Shown: piece by piece, positions 1-8,854 of the stretch | Numbering within the stretch: position 1 is the stretch's first letter | Layout: the number at the start of each line of letters is the position of its first letter | Origin: CAYOSF01 sp964406605 | GTDB taxonomy: Bacteria; Chloroflexota; Dehalococcoidia; DSTF01; RBG-16-68-14 | DNA length: 53,390 nt | Assembly: GCA_964406605.1 (NCBI GenBank) | Contig: CAYOSF010000018.1 | Location: 1-53,390, forward strand | Direction: 5' to 3' | Program-made: the position numbers and the translations under genes | The notes under the pieces: generated by a model | Seen by the model: the letters and a program-made list of their open reading frames with translations, nothing else | Database searches by the model: none | What the model was told of the DNA's origin: nothing

Positions 1-1
1 C

Positions 2-178
2 ACCAACACGCCCACCAACACGCCCACCAACACGCCCACCAACACGGCGACGGAGGTACCGACGGAGGCAGCCACAGCCACGCCGACGAATACGCCGACC
101 AACACGTCAACGGACACGCCGACCAACACGCCCACGGATACGCCGACCAACACGCCGACGGATACGCCGACGGCAACC
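2..178 (+). repeat. Degenerate 12-bp tandem repeat encoding T-N/D-T-P
   Basis: The unit ACCAACACGCCC is repeated with only synonymous or N/D changes. It is perfect over 2-49, interrupted at about 50-85, and resumes to about 178. It encodes the TNTP/TDTP linker of the truncated surface protein. The period is a multiple of three, so unit gain or loss keeps the frame. Confidence 0.85.
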
Positions 179-370
179 GCCACTTCAATCTCCGAGGTGT
201 TGCCGACGGTTGAGGAGCCCACGCCAACGCCAACGACCAAGGTCGCAGGACTGCCGGAGGCCGGCGCCGGGCCTCACCCTGCGGAGGCAAGCCTCCTCGG
301 GGTAGCCCTCCTGGTTCTGGGTGGTGGGGCTCTGGTTCTCACATTCCGGCGCATGCGGCTGAAGGCCTAA
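2..370 (+). CDS. C-terminal part of Thr/Pro-rich surface protein with LPEAG and membrane tail (5' truncated)
   Basis: The frame is open from the window edge to TAA at 368-370, giving the last 122 residues of a longer protein. The visible part starts with about 60 residues of TNTP/TDTP repeats typical of extracellular linkers. It then has a Leu-Pro-Glu-Ala-Gly motif (about 248-262), a hydrophobic stretch of about 20 residues and a short basic tail (RRMRLK) before the stop. That order, LPxxG then membrane segment then basic tail, is the layout of a sortase cell-wall sorting signal, with Ala where LPxTG has Thr. The globular part lies outside the window, so its function is unknown. A strong hairpin follows the stop. 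Plain membrane anchoring without a sortase is the alternative. Confidence 0.75.
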   Translation, partial: TNTPTNTPTNTPTNTATEVPTEAATATPTNTPTNTSTDTPTNTPTDTPTNTPTDTPTATATSISEVLPTVEEPTPTPTTKVAGLPEAGAGPHPAEASLLGVALLVLGGGALVLTFRRMRLKA

Positions 371-396
371 CGGTCTCCGCTTTCCCGCCCTACCTG

Positions 397-426
397 TGCG
401 CCCCGCTGGAAAACCAGCGGGGCGCA
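397..426 (+). terminator. Strong hairpin after the surface-protein gene
   Basis: A perfect 13-bp GC-rich stem (397-409 with 414-426) closed by an AAAA loop starts 27 nt after the stop codon. No T-tract follows, so it is terminator-like rather than a classical intrinsic terminator. Confidence 0.6.
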
Positions 427-629
427 TGACGTTGCCACCCGGACCGCCACGCTACCCAGGCAACAGCACTCCCGGGATCGACGACGAACAGTGGTCGCCG
501 GTACCGTTCGCGTGCGGGAGGACGCGCGGCTCAACGTCACCTACGGTGACGTACGCTCGTTCGAAGGGTCGGGAGCTGTTGTAGAAGGCCGCGCGGAGAC
601 CCGCGGTCGCGCTCCGCCATGAGAAGGCG

Positions 630-665
630 CTGCGGGCGGTGCCATCTCCCTCTCACCGCCCGCAG
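630..665 (-). terminator. Hairpin downstream of ftsZ, candidate end of the dcw operon
   Basis: A perfect 12-bp stem (630-641 with 654-665) with a 12-nt loop lies about 130 nt past the ftsZ stop in the direction of transcription. No strong U-tract follows, so the terminator call is tentative. Confidence 0.45.
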
Positions 666-793
666 CCTCATCGTTGCCCCCGGCTCAGAAAGCGCGCCTG
701 ACCAAGGCGAGACCTCGCTTGCTGTTCAGGCCGGGGCTACCGGAACGGCTAGACAGACCACCTCCTTTCTCGACGAGTTGCTGCCGCGTTCCC

Positions 794-1858
794 CTAGCGC
801 GCCGCGACGGTGCGCCGCAGGAAGGCGGGAAGCTCCGTGTCCGAGGGATTCGGCAGCGGCTCCATGTGGAAGTGCTGATCCGCGACCGCTTCCTCCGCCG
901 CCATAGCACGCGGGCCCATCGGAAAGCCGGTGGCGATGACCGTCACCTTCACCTCGTCTCCCAAGGTGGGATCGATGGCCGTGCCGAAGATGATCTCGGC
1001 GTCCGGCGCCACCACCTCGCCGATCACCTGGGCGGCAGCGTGCAGCTCGTGCAGACCGAGGTTGCGGGCGCCGGTGACATTGAAGAGCACGCCCGTGGCC
1101 CCCTCAATGCTTACCTCCAGCAACGGGCTGCTGATGGCGGCGCGGGCCGCTTCGGTCGCCCGGTCCTCCCCGGCGGCCCGCCCGATGGCGAGAAGGGCGG
1201 GGCCGGCGTCTCGCATGACGCGCCGCACGTCGGCGAAATCCAGGTTGATCTCGCCGGGCAGCGTAATCAGCTCGGAGATGCCCTGGATTCCCTGTCGCAA
1301 CACGTCGTCCGCCGTGCCGAACGCCTCCTCGACCGTGACCTCCGGCCCGCAGATATCCAGGAGGCGGTCGTTGGGGATAACGATCAGCGTATCGACGCGC
1401 TCCCTGAGCTGCGCGATTCCCTCCTCGGCCTGGCGCCGGCGCTTCGTCCCCTCAAAACCGAAGGGCTTGGTCACCACGGCGACGGTGAGGGCGCCCACTT
1501 CGCGGGCCGCGTTTGCTATCTCCGGCGACGCGCCGGTGCCGGTGCCGCCGCCCATGCCGGCGGTGATGAACACCATCTCGGCACCGCGGATCGCGTCCAG
1601 CAGCTCGTCGCGGCTCTCCTCCGCGGCGCGCAGACCCAGCTCCGGGTCGCCGCCCACGCCCAACCCCTTGGTGAGCTTATCGCCGATGCGAATGCGGGCC
1701 GGCGCCTCGCAACGAGCCAGCGCCTGCGCGTCCGTGTTGACGCCGACGAAGTGAACGCCCGGCACCTCCTCGTTGATCATCCGATTCACCGCGTTGCAGC
1801 CGCCTCCACCCACACCCACCACCTTGATGGGGGGCAGTCCAGTGTTCTCCGCGCTCAT
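794..1858 (-). CDS. ftsZ: Cell division protein FtsZ
   Basis: FtsZ is the tubulin-like GTPase that forms the cytokinetic ring. The protein (354 residues from the chosen start) has the N-terminal GGGGCNAVNRM nucleotide-binding motif, the tubulin signature GGGTGTGAS and the T7-loop region NLDFADVR. It ends in TELPAFLRR, which matches the conserved C-terminal peptide that binds FtsA; the linker before it is very short. I chose ATG 1858 because a strong AAGGAGGAGGGAAGGAG precedes it and the length fits the family. The frame stays open upstream to an ATG at 2080, which would add 74 low-complexity residues. It is the last gene of the dcw operon, after ftsA. Confidence 0.96.
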   Translation of the reverse strand: MSAENTGLPPIKVVGVGGGGCNAVNRMINEEVPGVHFVGVNTDAQALARCEAPARIRIGDKLTKGLGVGGDPELGLRAAEESRDELLDAIRGAEMVFITAGMGGGTGTGASPEIANAAREVGALTVAVVTKPFGFEGTKRRRQAEEGIAQLRERVDTLIVIPNDRLLDICGPEVTVEEAFGTADDVLRQGIQGISELITLPGEINLDFADVRRVMRDAGPALLAIGRAAGEDRATEAARAAISSPLLEVSIEGATGVLFNVTGARNLGLHELHAAAQVIGEVVAPDAEIIFGTAIDPTLGDEVKVTVIATGFPMGPRAMAAEEAVADQHFHMEPLPNPSDTELPAFLRRTVAAR

Positions 1859-2090
1859 GGCTCCTTCCCTCCTCCTTGCTGCCCGAGGCGCCCGGCGGAC
1901 GGTCTCCTTCCGGGGCCGGGGCACGCTGGGTTGCGACGGCTGCTCTACTGCCTGTTCGTCTGGTTCCGCACCGGACTGCCCGTCTTGTCCGCCCTCCGGC
2001 ACCATGCCCGGCAGGACCGGCTGATCCCCGCTCAACGTAGTGGACCGCATCTCCTCACTTGGCTCCCACGTTTCTACCATGTCATCCCCC

Positions 2091-3332
2091 TTACTCGGGC
2101 AGCAGCACGCGCGCCCATCGCGTCAGCCGCTGCCAGAAGTCGCCCTTGAACGGCATCGACCGCTGATGCGCATACCACATGCCTGACTCGAACTCGTGGA
2201 CCGCCCACTGGAGCACGCCCACGCTCGCCGCGTAGGCGGGATCGCAAAGTGTATCGATGAGGCCCTGGAGATTCCTCGGCGCGCCCACGCGTGCGGGCAG
2301 ACCGGTGACCTGCTCCGCCAGGTCGGCGATGCCGGTCAGGTTGGCCGTGCCGCCCGTCAGCACGATTCCCGCCGAGAGGATGTCATCGTGGACGGCCCGC
2401 CGCACCTCGCGGATGATCATCTCAAAGAGCTCCTCAACGCGGGCCTGCAGGATCTCGGCGATACGCCGACGCTGGACCGACTTGCGTCCTTCGGCGCCGA
2501 AGACGTCCAACTCCACCGTCTCCTCGGGATCGATAGAGCTGGGAAGCGCGTGGCCGAACAACGCCTTGGCGTCCTCCGCGGCCCGGTACGGACAGCGGAG
2601 CCCGATGACGAGGTCGCGGGTCAGGTGATTGCCGCCCACCGGCAGCACCTGCGTGTGGCAGACGCTCCCCTCCACGAAGAGCGCGATGTCGGTGGTGCCG
2701 CCCCCAATGTCGGCCAGCACGACGCCCTGCCGCTTTTCCTCGGTCTCCAGCACCGCCTCCGCGCTGGCCAGAGACGACACGATCAGGCTCTCCACCTGGA
2801 CGCCCGAACTCTCCACGCACTTCGTCTCGTTCTGGAGGACGGTGCTCAGCCCGCTGATGATGTGGGTCTCCACGTCCAGCCTCTGGCCGTACATACCCAC
2901 AGGGTCGGTGACGTGGTCCTGACCGTCGACGATGTAGTAGCGCGGCACGGCGTGGATGATCTCGCGGTTCGTGGGGATGCTCACAATGCGGGCGCCGTCC
3001 AGCACGCGCGCCACGTCATCGTGGCTGATGGGACGGTCCCGGTCCGGGATCGCCACGATGCCCCGGTTGTTCTGACAGGAGATGTGGGGGCCCGCGACGC
3101 TCACGTGGGCGGAAAGGATGCGGGTGCCGCTGGAGTGCTCGGCCTGCACGACCGAGGTGCGGACGGACTCCGAGGCATCACGCAGGTTCTCCACCATGCC
3201 TCTGCTAAGGCCGTTGGCGGCCGCGATGCCCACGCCCAGGATGCGCAGCGGCTGGTCCGGGAGTACCTCTCCCACCACGGTGCAGACCTTCGTAGTCCCG
3301 ACGTCAATGGAAGCGAAGACGCCGCCCTTCAT
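2091..3332 (-). CDS. ftsA: Cell division protein FtsA
   Basis: FtsA is the actin-like ATPase that ties FtsZ filaments to the membrane. At 413 residues it has the usual length. Visible are the phosphate-1 motif DVGTTKVC near residues 10-17, the phosphate-2 motif DIGGGTTDIALF in the middle and the adenosine motif GGTANLTGI near residue 330. The extreme C-terminus (WQRLTRWARVLL) can form the amphipathic membrane-targeting helix. AAGGAGG lies 8 nt before the ATG. It sits between ftsQ (82-nt gap) and ftsZ, the usual dcw order. Confidence 0.96.
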   Translation of the reverse strand: MKGGVFASIDVGTTKVCTVVGEVLPDQPLRILGVGIAAANGLSRGMVENLRDASESVRTSVVQAEHSSGTRILSAHVSVAGPHISCQNNRGIVAIPDRDRPISHDDVARVLDGARIVSIPTNREIIHAVPRYYIVDGQDHVTDPVGMYGQRLDVETHIISGLSTVLQNETKCVESSGVQVESLIVSSLASAEAVLETEEKRQGVVLADIGGGTTDIALFVEGSVCHTQVLPVGGNHLTRDLVIGLRCPYRAAEDAKALFGHALPSSIDPEETVELDVFGAEGRKSVQRRRIAEILQARVEELFEMIIREVRRAVHDDILSAGIVLTGGTANLTGIADLAEQVTGLPARVGAPRNLQGLIDTLCDPAYAASVGVLQWAVHEFESGMWYAHQRSMPFKGDFWQRLTRWARVLLPE

Positions 3333-3414
3333 GGCCGGGCCTCCTTTCTCGCCTGCCCAGACGGATCCGGCACAGATCTATCACTCGGCAGGCTTCCTCT
3401 CATCTCCTCATCTC

Positions 3415-4239
3415 TCACTGGACAGCCACCCGGTCGCCAAACCGCAGATCCACCGCGTGCAACGTACGACCGTCCTCGATGGCCTGTTGAAGCACGGCGA
3501 ACAGGGCGGCCACCTTGAACTCATACCCTTGGACATCTCCGAACGTGACCCTCAGGTCGTCCGAAAGCACCGCCGTCACACCGCTCGCCCGCGAGAACTC
3601 CAACGCCACGACGGAGCGCCCGACCGTCCGTTCCGCCGTCGAAAGGAGCTCGCGCGCCAGGGCCACGGCGCCCGGGTCCACGCGGTCGCCCGGCACGACC
3701 ACCGTCGAAGCAGCGTCGGTCTGCACGATGACCGGCGCAGCCTGAGGGGCCGGCAGGTCCAGCACCACGCCTTCCTCGTCGATGACGAAGCTCTGATCTC
3801 CCATCTGCCAGAGGCCCCAGGGTATCCGCTCAACGATGGAGATGCGGGCCCCATTGGGCCAGTCGCGACTGATCTGCACGTCCTTCACGACCGGCAACGC
3901 CAGCAGACGCTGGCGGGCACCGTCAAAGTCCGGCCGGGCGATGCTCCGGCCCTCGATGTCGGCGATGCTCCGCACCACGTCAGGCGACAGAACGGCGTTG
4001 CCATCCACCGACACCTGGCGCATCGAGAGCAGCGGCGACTGGTAGAGCCACCAACCACCGACGGCCAAGCCGACCAGTACCACGGTGAGCAAGGCCGCCT
4101 GACGCCATCGAGCGGTCCAGCGCGGGGCGCTCAGGCGGGGTAGGCGCCATCTCGTCCTTCCGACCACACGCCGGTTCAGGCGGGAGCGCAACTCCGGTTG
4201 CCAGCGGTAGCCGGGGCGGGTGATCCGCTGCCTAGCCAT
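3415..4239 (-). CDS. ftsQ: Cell division protein FtsQ/DivIB
   Basis: FtsQ/DivIB is a bitopic membrane scaffold that links early and late divisome proteins through FtsL and FtsB/DivIC. The 274-residue protein has a basic cytoplasmic N-terminus (1-47), one membrane helix (about 48-66), a FtsQ-type POTRA domain (about 72-142, starting MRQVSVDGNAVLS) and the FtsQ beta domain to the end. The sequence is divergent, as is usual for this family, but position and domain order are decisive. Its start overlaps the ddl stop by 8 nt, implying translational coupling. Confidence 0.92.
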   Translation of the reverse strand: MARQRITRPGYRWQPELRSRLNRRVVGRTRWRLPRLSAPRWTARWRQAALLTVVLVGLAVGGWWLYQSPLLSMRQVSVDGNAVLSPDVVRSIADIEGRSIARPDFDGARQRLLALPVVKDVQISRDWPNGARISIVERIPWGLWQMGDQSFVIDEEGVVLDLPAPQAAPVIVQTDAASTVVVPGDRVDPGAVALARELLSTAERTVGRSVVALEFSRASGVTAVLSDDLRVTFGDVQGYEFKVAALFAVLQQAIEDGRTLHAVDLRFGDRVAVQ

Positions 4240-5320
4240 GGAACCGCTCCCTGTGTCGCTCCAACGCCAGCTCCACCAGCCGGGCGATGAGATCGGGGTA
4301 GCTCAGGCCGGCGTGCTGCCAAAGCCGGGGGTACATGCTGGCCGGCGTGAAGCCAGGCAGCGTGTTCAGCTCGTCTATGAAGACCCGGCCATCATCGGTC
4401 ACGAAGAAGTCCATCCGGCCCATGCCGGCGCAATCGATGGCCCGGTAGCCTCGCACCGCCAGCTCCTGGATGAGGCGCACCGTCGCGTCGGGCAGCTCGG
4501 CCGGGATGATGAGCTGGGTGTCAGGGTCGAGGTACTTGGCCTCGTAGTCGTAGAACTCACGCGCATATCGGATCTCCCCCAACGGCGAAGGCTCAGGATC
4601 ATCGTTGCCGAGCACGGCGCACTCCACCTCGCGCGCCTCCATCGCGGGCTCCACGAGCACCTTTCGGTCGTGGTCGAAGGCCAGACAGAGCGCGGGGCCA
4701 AGGTCTTCCCGGGAGCGGACCTTGCTGATGCCGACGCTGCTGCCGCCGTTCGCCGGTTTCACGAAGGCGGGATAGCCGATAGATGTCTCCACGCCGTCGC
4801 GCACCTGCTCGCCATGGGAGCGATACTCCATCGATCGGACGACCATCGGCTGAACCACATCCAAGCCCACGTCGCGGAAGATCCGCTTCATCAGCGCCTT
4901 GTCCATGCCGATAGCACTGGCCGCCACGCCAGCGCCGACGTACGGGACGCCGGCAAGCTCCAGCAGACCTTGAAGCGTCCCGTCCTCGCCGAAGGTGCCA
5001 TGGACGAGCGGGAACGCGACATCGATCTCGCGCAGTGCGGCCAGCGCCTCCGGTCGGGCGAGCAAGCCCTCAGCCGCGGGCAGCTCCAGCGTCTTGTGAT
5101 ACGCCTCCTCCTCTCGCGCAAGCTGGCGCGCCGTCTCGTCCGGCGTGAGCCACGCGCCCGTCTTGGTCACGCCGATGGGGACCACGTCGAAACGGTCGCG
5201 GGCGGCTGCCATCACGTCCTGCGCCGAGACGACCGACACCTCGTGCTCGACGGACCGGCCGCCGCAGATGACGGCCAGCCGGAGCCGTTCGGAGCGGGCA
5301 GCGCCCATCCGATCAGCCAT
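4232..5320 (-). CDS. ddl: D-alanine--D-alanine ligase
   Basis: Ddl joins two D-alanines with ATP to make the dipeptide that MurF adds to the peptidoglycan precursor. The 362 residues form an ATP-grasp enzyme. Seen are EHEVSVVSA near the N-terminus, HGTFGEDGTLQG, the glycine loop GGSSVG and the metal/ligand motif DELNTLPGFT near the C-terminus. The start overlaps the murC/murB stop by 8 nt and the stop overlaps the ftsQ start by 8 nt, so it is embedded in the operon. A second Met five codons in could also start the protein. Confidence 0.96.
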   Translation of the reverse strand: MADRMGAARSERLRLAVICGGRSVEHEVSVVSAQDVMAAARDRFDVVPIGVTKTGAWLTPDETARQLAREEEAYHKTLELPAAEGLLARPEALAALREIDVAFPLVHGTFGEDGTLQGLLELAGVPYVGAGVAASAIGMDKALMKRIFRDVGLDVVQPMVVRSMEYRSHGEQVRDGVETSIGYPAFVKPANGGSSVGISKVRSREDLGPALCLAFDHDRKVLVEPAMEAREVECAVLGNDDPEPSPLGEIRYAREFYDYEAKYLDPDTQLIIPAELPDATVRLIQELAVRGYRAIDCAGMGRMDFFVTDDGRVFIDELNTLPGFTPASMYPRLWQHAGLSYPDLIARLVELALERHRERFHG

Positions 5321-7733
5321 CGAAGCCCTCCCCGACGAGCGCGATCTCGAGTTCCAGCTCGACGCCGGATTGGGAGAGAACGCGCTCGCGCGCCAGGTCG
5401 ATGAGGGCCTTCACGTCGGCGGCGCGAGCGTGACCGACGTTGAGGATGAAATTGCAGTGTTTCTCAGAGACCTGAGCATCGCCGATTCGGTATCCACGCA
5501 GGCCTGCCCGGTCGATCAAGCGCCAGGCGGGGTGCTCCGGCGCGTTCTTGAAGATGGAACCGGCGTTGCGGCCCCGCGGCTGCGCCGCTAGCCGCCGGCC
5601 GTCCAGCTCGTGCACTCGCTGCAAGAGAGCCTGGGCCTCACCGGGCCAGAGCGTGAACTCCGCCGCCAGGATCACCCGGTCGCCGAATCGTGGCCGCGCA
5701 AAGGCGCTGCCCCGATAGGTGAGCTCCAGCTCGTCGGCAGGCAGTTCCTTCGTGGCGCCGGTGCCGTTCACGACGGTAACGGAGCGCAACACGTCCGCCA
5801 GGCAGCCGCCGTAGGCGCCGGCATTGTAGACCACCGCGCCACCGAGTGTGCCGGGGATCCCGCTGGCCCACTCCAGACCGGCCATACCCTGACCGGCAAG
5901 CGTGCGCGCCAGGTTCGCCAGACTCGCCCCCGATTCCGCCCGGAAGACCATCCCGCCGCTTTCGTCCGGCTCCGGGCCGGTCAGGCTCCGCGCGCGGTTC
6001 TCGATGACGACGCCACGAATGCCGCCGTCCCCCACCAGGATGTTGCTGCCCGAGCCGAGCGGGAAGAACGGCACGCCGTGGTCCCGGCAGGCGAGGACGA
6101 TGCGAGCGAGCTCGCCGGCACTCGCTGCCACCACATAGATGTCGGCCGGCCCGCCGATGCCGAAGGTGGTGTGACGGCTCATTGGCTCGTCGGAACGGAC
6201 TTCCGCGATCCTCCGGAGCGCCTCGACCAGCCCGGCCGGCACGGCGCCCCGCGAACCTGAAGTTGCAGGCGCGTTGTCCTCCGGCACCCGGGCGTCGGCT
6301 TGGCCTCGGCCTCGATTCGGATCATTAGCTGCCCGCTTCCCGTCTCTCTCCTGCAATCCGCTGAGTACGAGCGGGCCTACGGCATCGACGTCACCAGCGC
6401 CGATGGTGAAGAACACGTCGCCGGAACGCAACAGACCGAGCGCAGCGTCCGCGGCCTCCTCGAAGGTAGCGACGTAGTGCGCGGCGGGCGCTTCTATCGC
6501 CTCCGCCAGTTCTCGTGCGTCCATGCCCGCCGACTCCTGCTCGCGCGCGGCATACGTGGCCAGCACCAGCAACTCATCCAGCTCACGGAAGCAAGTACGG
6601 AAGCCCTCGAGCAGGTACCGGGTGCGGCTGTAGGTGTGGGGCTGGAAGACAGCCACAAGCCGCCTCCCTGGGAACCGCTGGCGGGCGGCGGCCAGGATCG
6701 CGGCCACCTCGGTCGGGTGGTGGGCGTATTCATCCATCACGGTCACGCCGGCCGCTTCGCCCACAAGCTCGAAACGGCGGCGGGCACCCTGGTAGGCCGC
6801 GAGCGTCTCTCGGATGACGTCGACGGACACGCCCAACGCATGTCCGGCGGCCAAGCCGGCGAGGGCGTTGGAGACGTTGTGTACGCCGGCCAATCCTATC
6901 TGGAAGCGCCCAACCATCTCACCGGAGCGTTGGACCGCGAAGGCCTGGCCAGCGCCCGGCAGCGCCTCCACGTCCGTCGCGGTCCAGTCGGCGCGCCGGT
7001 CCAGAGCGTAGGTTTCGGTGTGCGCCTGGAGGGAGGAGGCTTCGATCAACTCTCTCGCCTTGGGGCTGTCGGTCCCGACGAACAGCGCTCCACCGGCCCT
7101 CACCTGCGCCATGAACTGCCCGAACGCCTCCGCCAGTGAGTCGAACGAGCGGTAGATGTCCAGGTGGTCCGGCTCCACGTTGGTCACAACCGCCAGGTCC
7201 GGGCGGTACTCGAGGAACGCCCGGTCGAACTCATCCGCCTCGACGACGATCTCGTCGCCTTGGCCCGGCGCGGCGTTCGTGCCCAGGTCACGCACCTCAC
7301 CACCCACGAGATAGGTGGGCGAGCGCCCGGCGCGTACCAGCATTGTGGCGATGAGTCCCGTGGTCGTCGTCTTCCCATGGGTGCCCGCCACGCAGACAGC
7401 GTAGCGGCCCTCCAGCAGGCGGGCGATGAATTCGGCGCGCTTCAGGACGGGGATCCCCCGCCGGCGCGCCTCGACCAGCTCCGGGTTGTCCTTCTTGGCG
7501 GCGGAGGTGGTCACGACAAGCTGCGCGTCGCCCACGTGCTCGGCCCGGTGTCCTTCCACGACGATGACTCCCGCCGACGCCAGAGCGTCGGTGAGGGGCG
7601 AGGGGCGCAGGTCCGAGCCCGTAACACGATGGCCCCAGGTCGCGAGAATGCGGGCGATGCCCGATTGGTGGACGCCGCCGATACCGACCAAGTGGACCCG
7701 CTCCGGGATGTCAGTCGCCCGGCGTTCCTTCAC
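5313..7733 (-). CDS. murC/murB: MurC-MurB fusion: UDP-MurNAc--L-Ala ligase / UDP-GlcNAc-enolpyruvate reductase
   Basis: One uninterrupted 806-residue frame carries two wall enzymes. Residues 1 to about 462 are MurC, which adds L-Ala to UDP-MurNAc: GIGG (17-20), P-loop GTHGKTTTT (117-125), EADEFD (165-170) and DEYAHHPTE (334-342). A polar linker of about 40 residues follows. Residues about 500-806 are MurB, the FAD/NADPH reductase that makes UDP-MurNAc: HTTFGIGGPADIYVV, SGSNILVGDGG and NAGSIFKN with the catalytic Ser at 726; the short type resembles class II MurB. So the product of the second domain is the substrate of the first. The MurC nucleotide motif reads GIGGVHQSGIA where GIGGxGMSG is usual. 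It overlaps murG by 4 nt and ddl by 8 nt. Confidence 0.94.
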   Translation of the reverse strand: MKERRATDIPERVHLVGIGGVHQSGIARILATWGHRVTGSDLRPSPLTDALASAGVIVVEGHRAEHVGDAQLVVTTSAAKKDNPELVEARRRGIPVLKRAEFIARLLEGRYAVCVAGTHGKTTTTGLIATMLVRAGRSPTYLVGGEVRDLGTNAAPGQGDEIVVEADEFDRAFLEYRPDLAVVTNVEPDHLDIYRSFDSLAEAFGQFMAQVRAGGALFVGTDSPKARELIEASSLQAHTETYALDRRADWTATDVEALPGAGQAFAVQRSGEMVGRFQIGLAGVHNVSNALAGLAAGHALGVSVDVIRETLAAYQGARRRFELVGEAAGVTVMDEYAHHPTEVAAILAAARQRFPGRRLVAVFQPHTYSRTRYLLEGFRTCFRELDELLVLATYAAREQESAGMDARELAEAIEAPAAHYVATFEEAADAALGLLRSGDVFFTIGAGDVDAVGPLVLSGLQERDGKRAANDPNRGRGQADARVPEDNAPATSGSRGAVPAGLVEALRRIAEVRSDEPMSRHTTFGIGGPADIYVVAASAGELARIVLACRDHGVPFFPLGSGSNILVGDGGIRGVVIENRARSLTGPEPDESGGMVFRAESGASLANLARTLAGQGMAGLEWASGIPGTLGGAVVYNAGAYGGCLADVLRSVTVVNGTGATKELPADELELTYRGSAFARPRFGDRVILAAEFTLWPGEAQALLQRVHELDGRRLAAQPRGRNAGSIFKNAPEHPAWRLIDRAGLRGYRIGDAQVSEKHCNFILNVGHARAADVKALIDLARERVLSQSGVELELEIALVGEGFDG

Positions 7734-8854
7734 GCTGCCACTCCTTGGGCCGAGCTTTCCAGCGAGACCTCTCGCAGCATCCGTGCGATGCGGCGGGCGG
7801 CATCGGGTTGCGCGAGGCGGCGCGCCGCCTCGCCCATCGCGCGACGTCTGGCGTCGTCGGACAGCAACTCCCGCACCACCTCAGTCAGGCGGTCCAGACG
7901 CCGGCCTTCCAGCACGAGCGCGGCACCTCGTTCCTCGAGATAGCGCGCGTTCGCCCGTTGGTCGTAGCCTCCCTCGTACACGCCGGGGACGAGCACCGCG
8001 GGCAGACCCGCCGCGGGCAGCTCACCCAGCACGGAGGCGCCGGCGCGTAGCACCGCCAGGTCCGCGGCGGCCATCGCGTCGGCCATCTCCTCCAGGTAGC
8101 CGAAGACGTGGTAGCGTCCCCGCTTCGCTTCAGGCAGCGCGTCGCGGCGGGCACGCAGCACGGGCTCGTCGGTCTGCCCCGTTAGGTGGACGACCTGACA
8201 GATCTCCAGCAGATCGTCGAGCTGCTCCGCTATCGCGACGTTCAGGCTATGGGCGCCCTGGCTCGCGCCACTCACCAACAGCACGTCAGCATCGGCAGGA
8301 AGACCCAGCCGTCCGCGGGCGTCTTTCCGGGAAGCCGCCCAGAAGCTCTCTCGCACCGGATACCCAACGGCGACCGCCTTGCCCGCGGGCAGCCCGCCGG
8401 ACGCGAGCTCGTTTGTGGCCGCGATGCGAGTGGCCAGGCGGGAGAGCAGGCGAACGGCCCATCCCGGACGCACGTCCGGCAGGTACACCAGCAGCGGCCG
8501 GCGACGCAGGCGGGCGGCGACGCCCACGGGCACGCTCCCGTATCCGCCGGTGGCGAAGACCACGTCCGGCCGGAATCGGCCGAGCACCCGCCACGCTTGC
8601 AGCGTGCCAAGCGAAAGGTTCGCGAGGTTGCGCAGCGCGGCAAGCGGCGAGCCGACGCGCAGCGGGCCGGCTCGCACCGCGGCGAACTGCAGCCCGGCCC
8701 GCCCAACGATCGAGTCATCGAGCCGGCCGCGGACGCCCACGTACAGCATCTCCGGCGACGCTCCAGTCCCGGTCTCCTGGCGGAGCGCTTGCGCGACAGC
8801 CAGGGCAGGATAGATGTGGCCGCCGGTGCCGCCTCCTGAGAGGATCACCCTCAC
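7730..8854 (-). CDS. murG: UDP-GlcNAc--lipid I GlcNAc transferase MurG
   Basis: MurG transfers GlcNAc to lipid I on the inner membrane face to make lipid II. The 374-residue GT-B protein begins with the hallmark GGGTGGHIYPALAVAQAL. It has SGASQGAHSLN in the middle and the C-terminal donor-site region GASVLGELPAAGLPAVLVPG. Length is normal. It overlaps ftsW by 4 nt upstream and murC/murB by 4 nt downstream (ATGA-type junctions), so the three are probably translated together. Confidence 0.96.
   Translation of the reverse strand: MRVILSGGGTGGHIYPALAVAQALRQETGTGASPEMLYVGVRGRLDDSIVGRAGLQFAAVRAGPLRVGSPLAALRNLANLSLGTLQAWRVLGRFRPDVVFATGGYGSVPVGVAARLRRRPLLVYLPDVRPGWAVRLLSRLATRIAATNELASGGLPAGKAVAVGYPVRESFWAASRKDARGRLGLPADADVLLVSGASQGAHSLNVAIAEQLDDLLEICQVVHLTGQTDEPVLRARRDALPEAKRGRYHVFGYLEEMADAMAAADLAVLRAGASVLGELPAAGLPAVLVPGVYEGGYDQRANARYLEERGAALVLEGRRLDRLTEVVRELLSDDARRRAMGEAARRLAQPDAARRIARMLREVSLESSAQGVAA

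Larger units (their letters stand above)
371..793. other. Non-coding gap between convergent genes
   Basis: This 423-nt stretch separates the surface-protein gene from the 3' end of ftsZ. I see no convincing ORF or tRNA. It holds the 397-426 hairpin, an 8-bp inverted repeat with 3-nt loop (534-552) and a 12-bp stem at 630-665 that suits the end of the dcw operon. Confidence 0.6.

Noticed and set aside
2..178. Tandem repeats considered as a CRISPR array
   Set aside because: The unit is 12 bp with no spacers, and it encodes a TNTP linker in one frame.
534..552. 8-bp inverted repeat with 3-nt loop
   Set aside because: It is perfect but short, with no nearby start codon or promoter that would make it an operator.
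674..2149. 491-codon plus-strand frame over ftsZ
   Set aside because: It is antisense to ftsZ, with no family motif.
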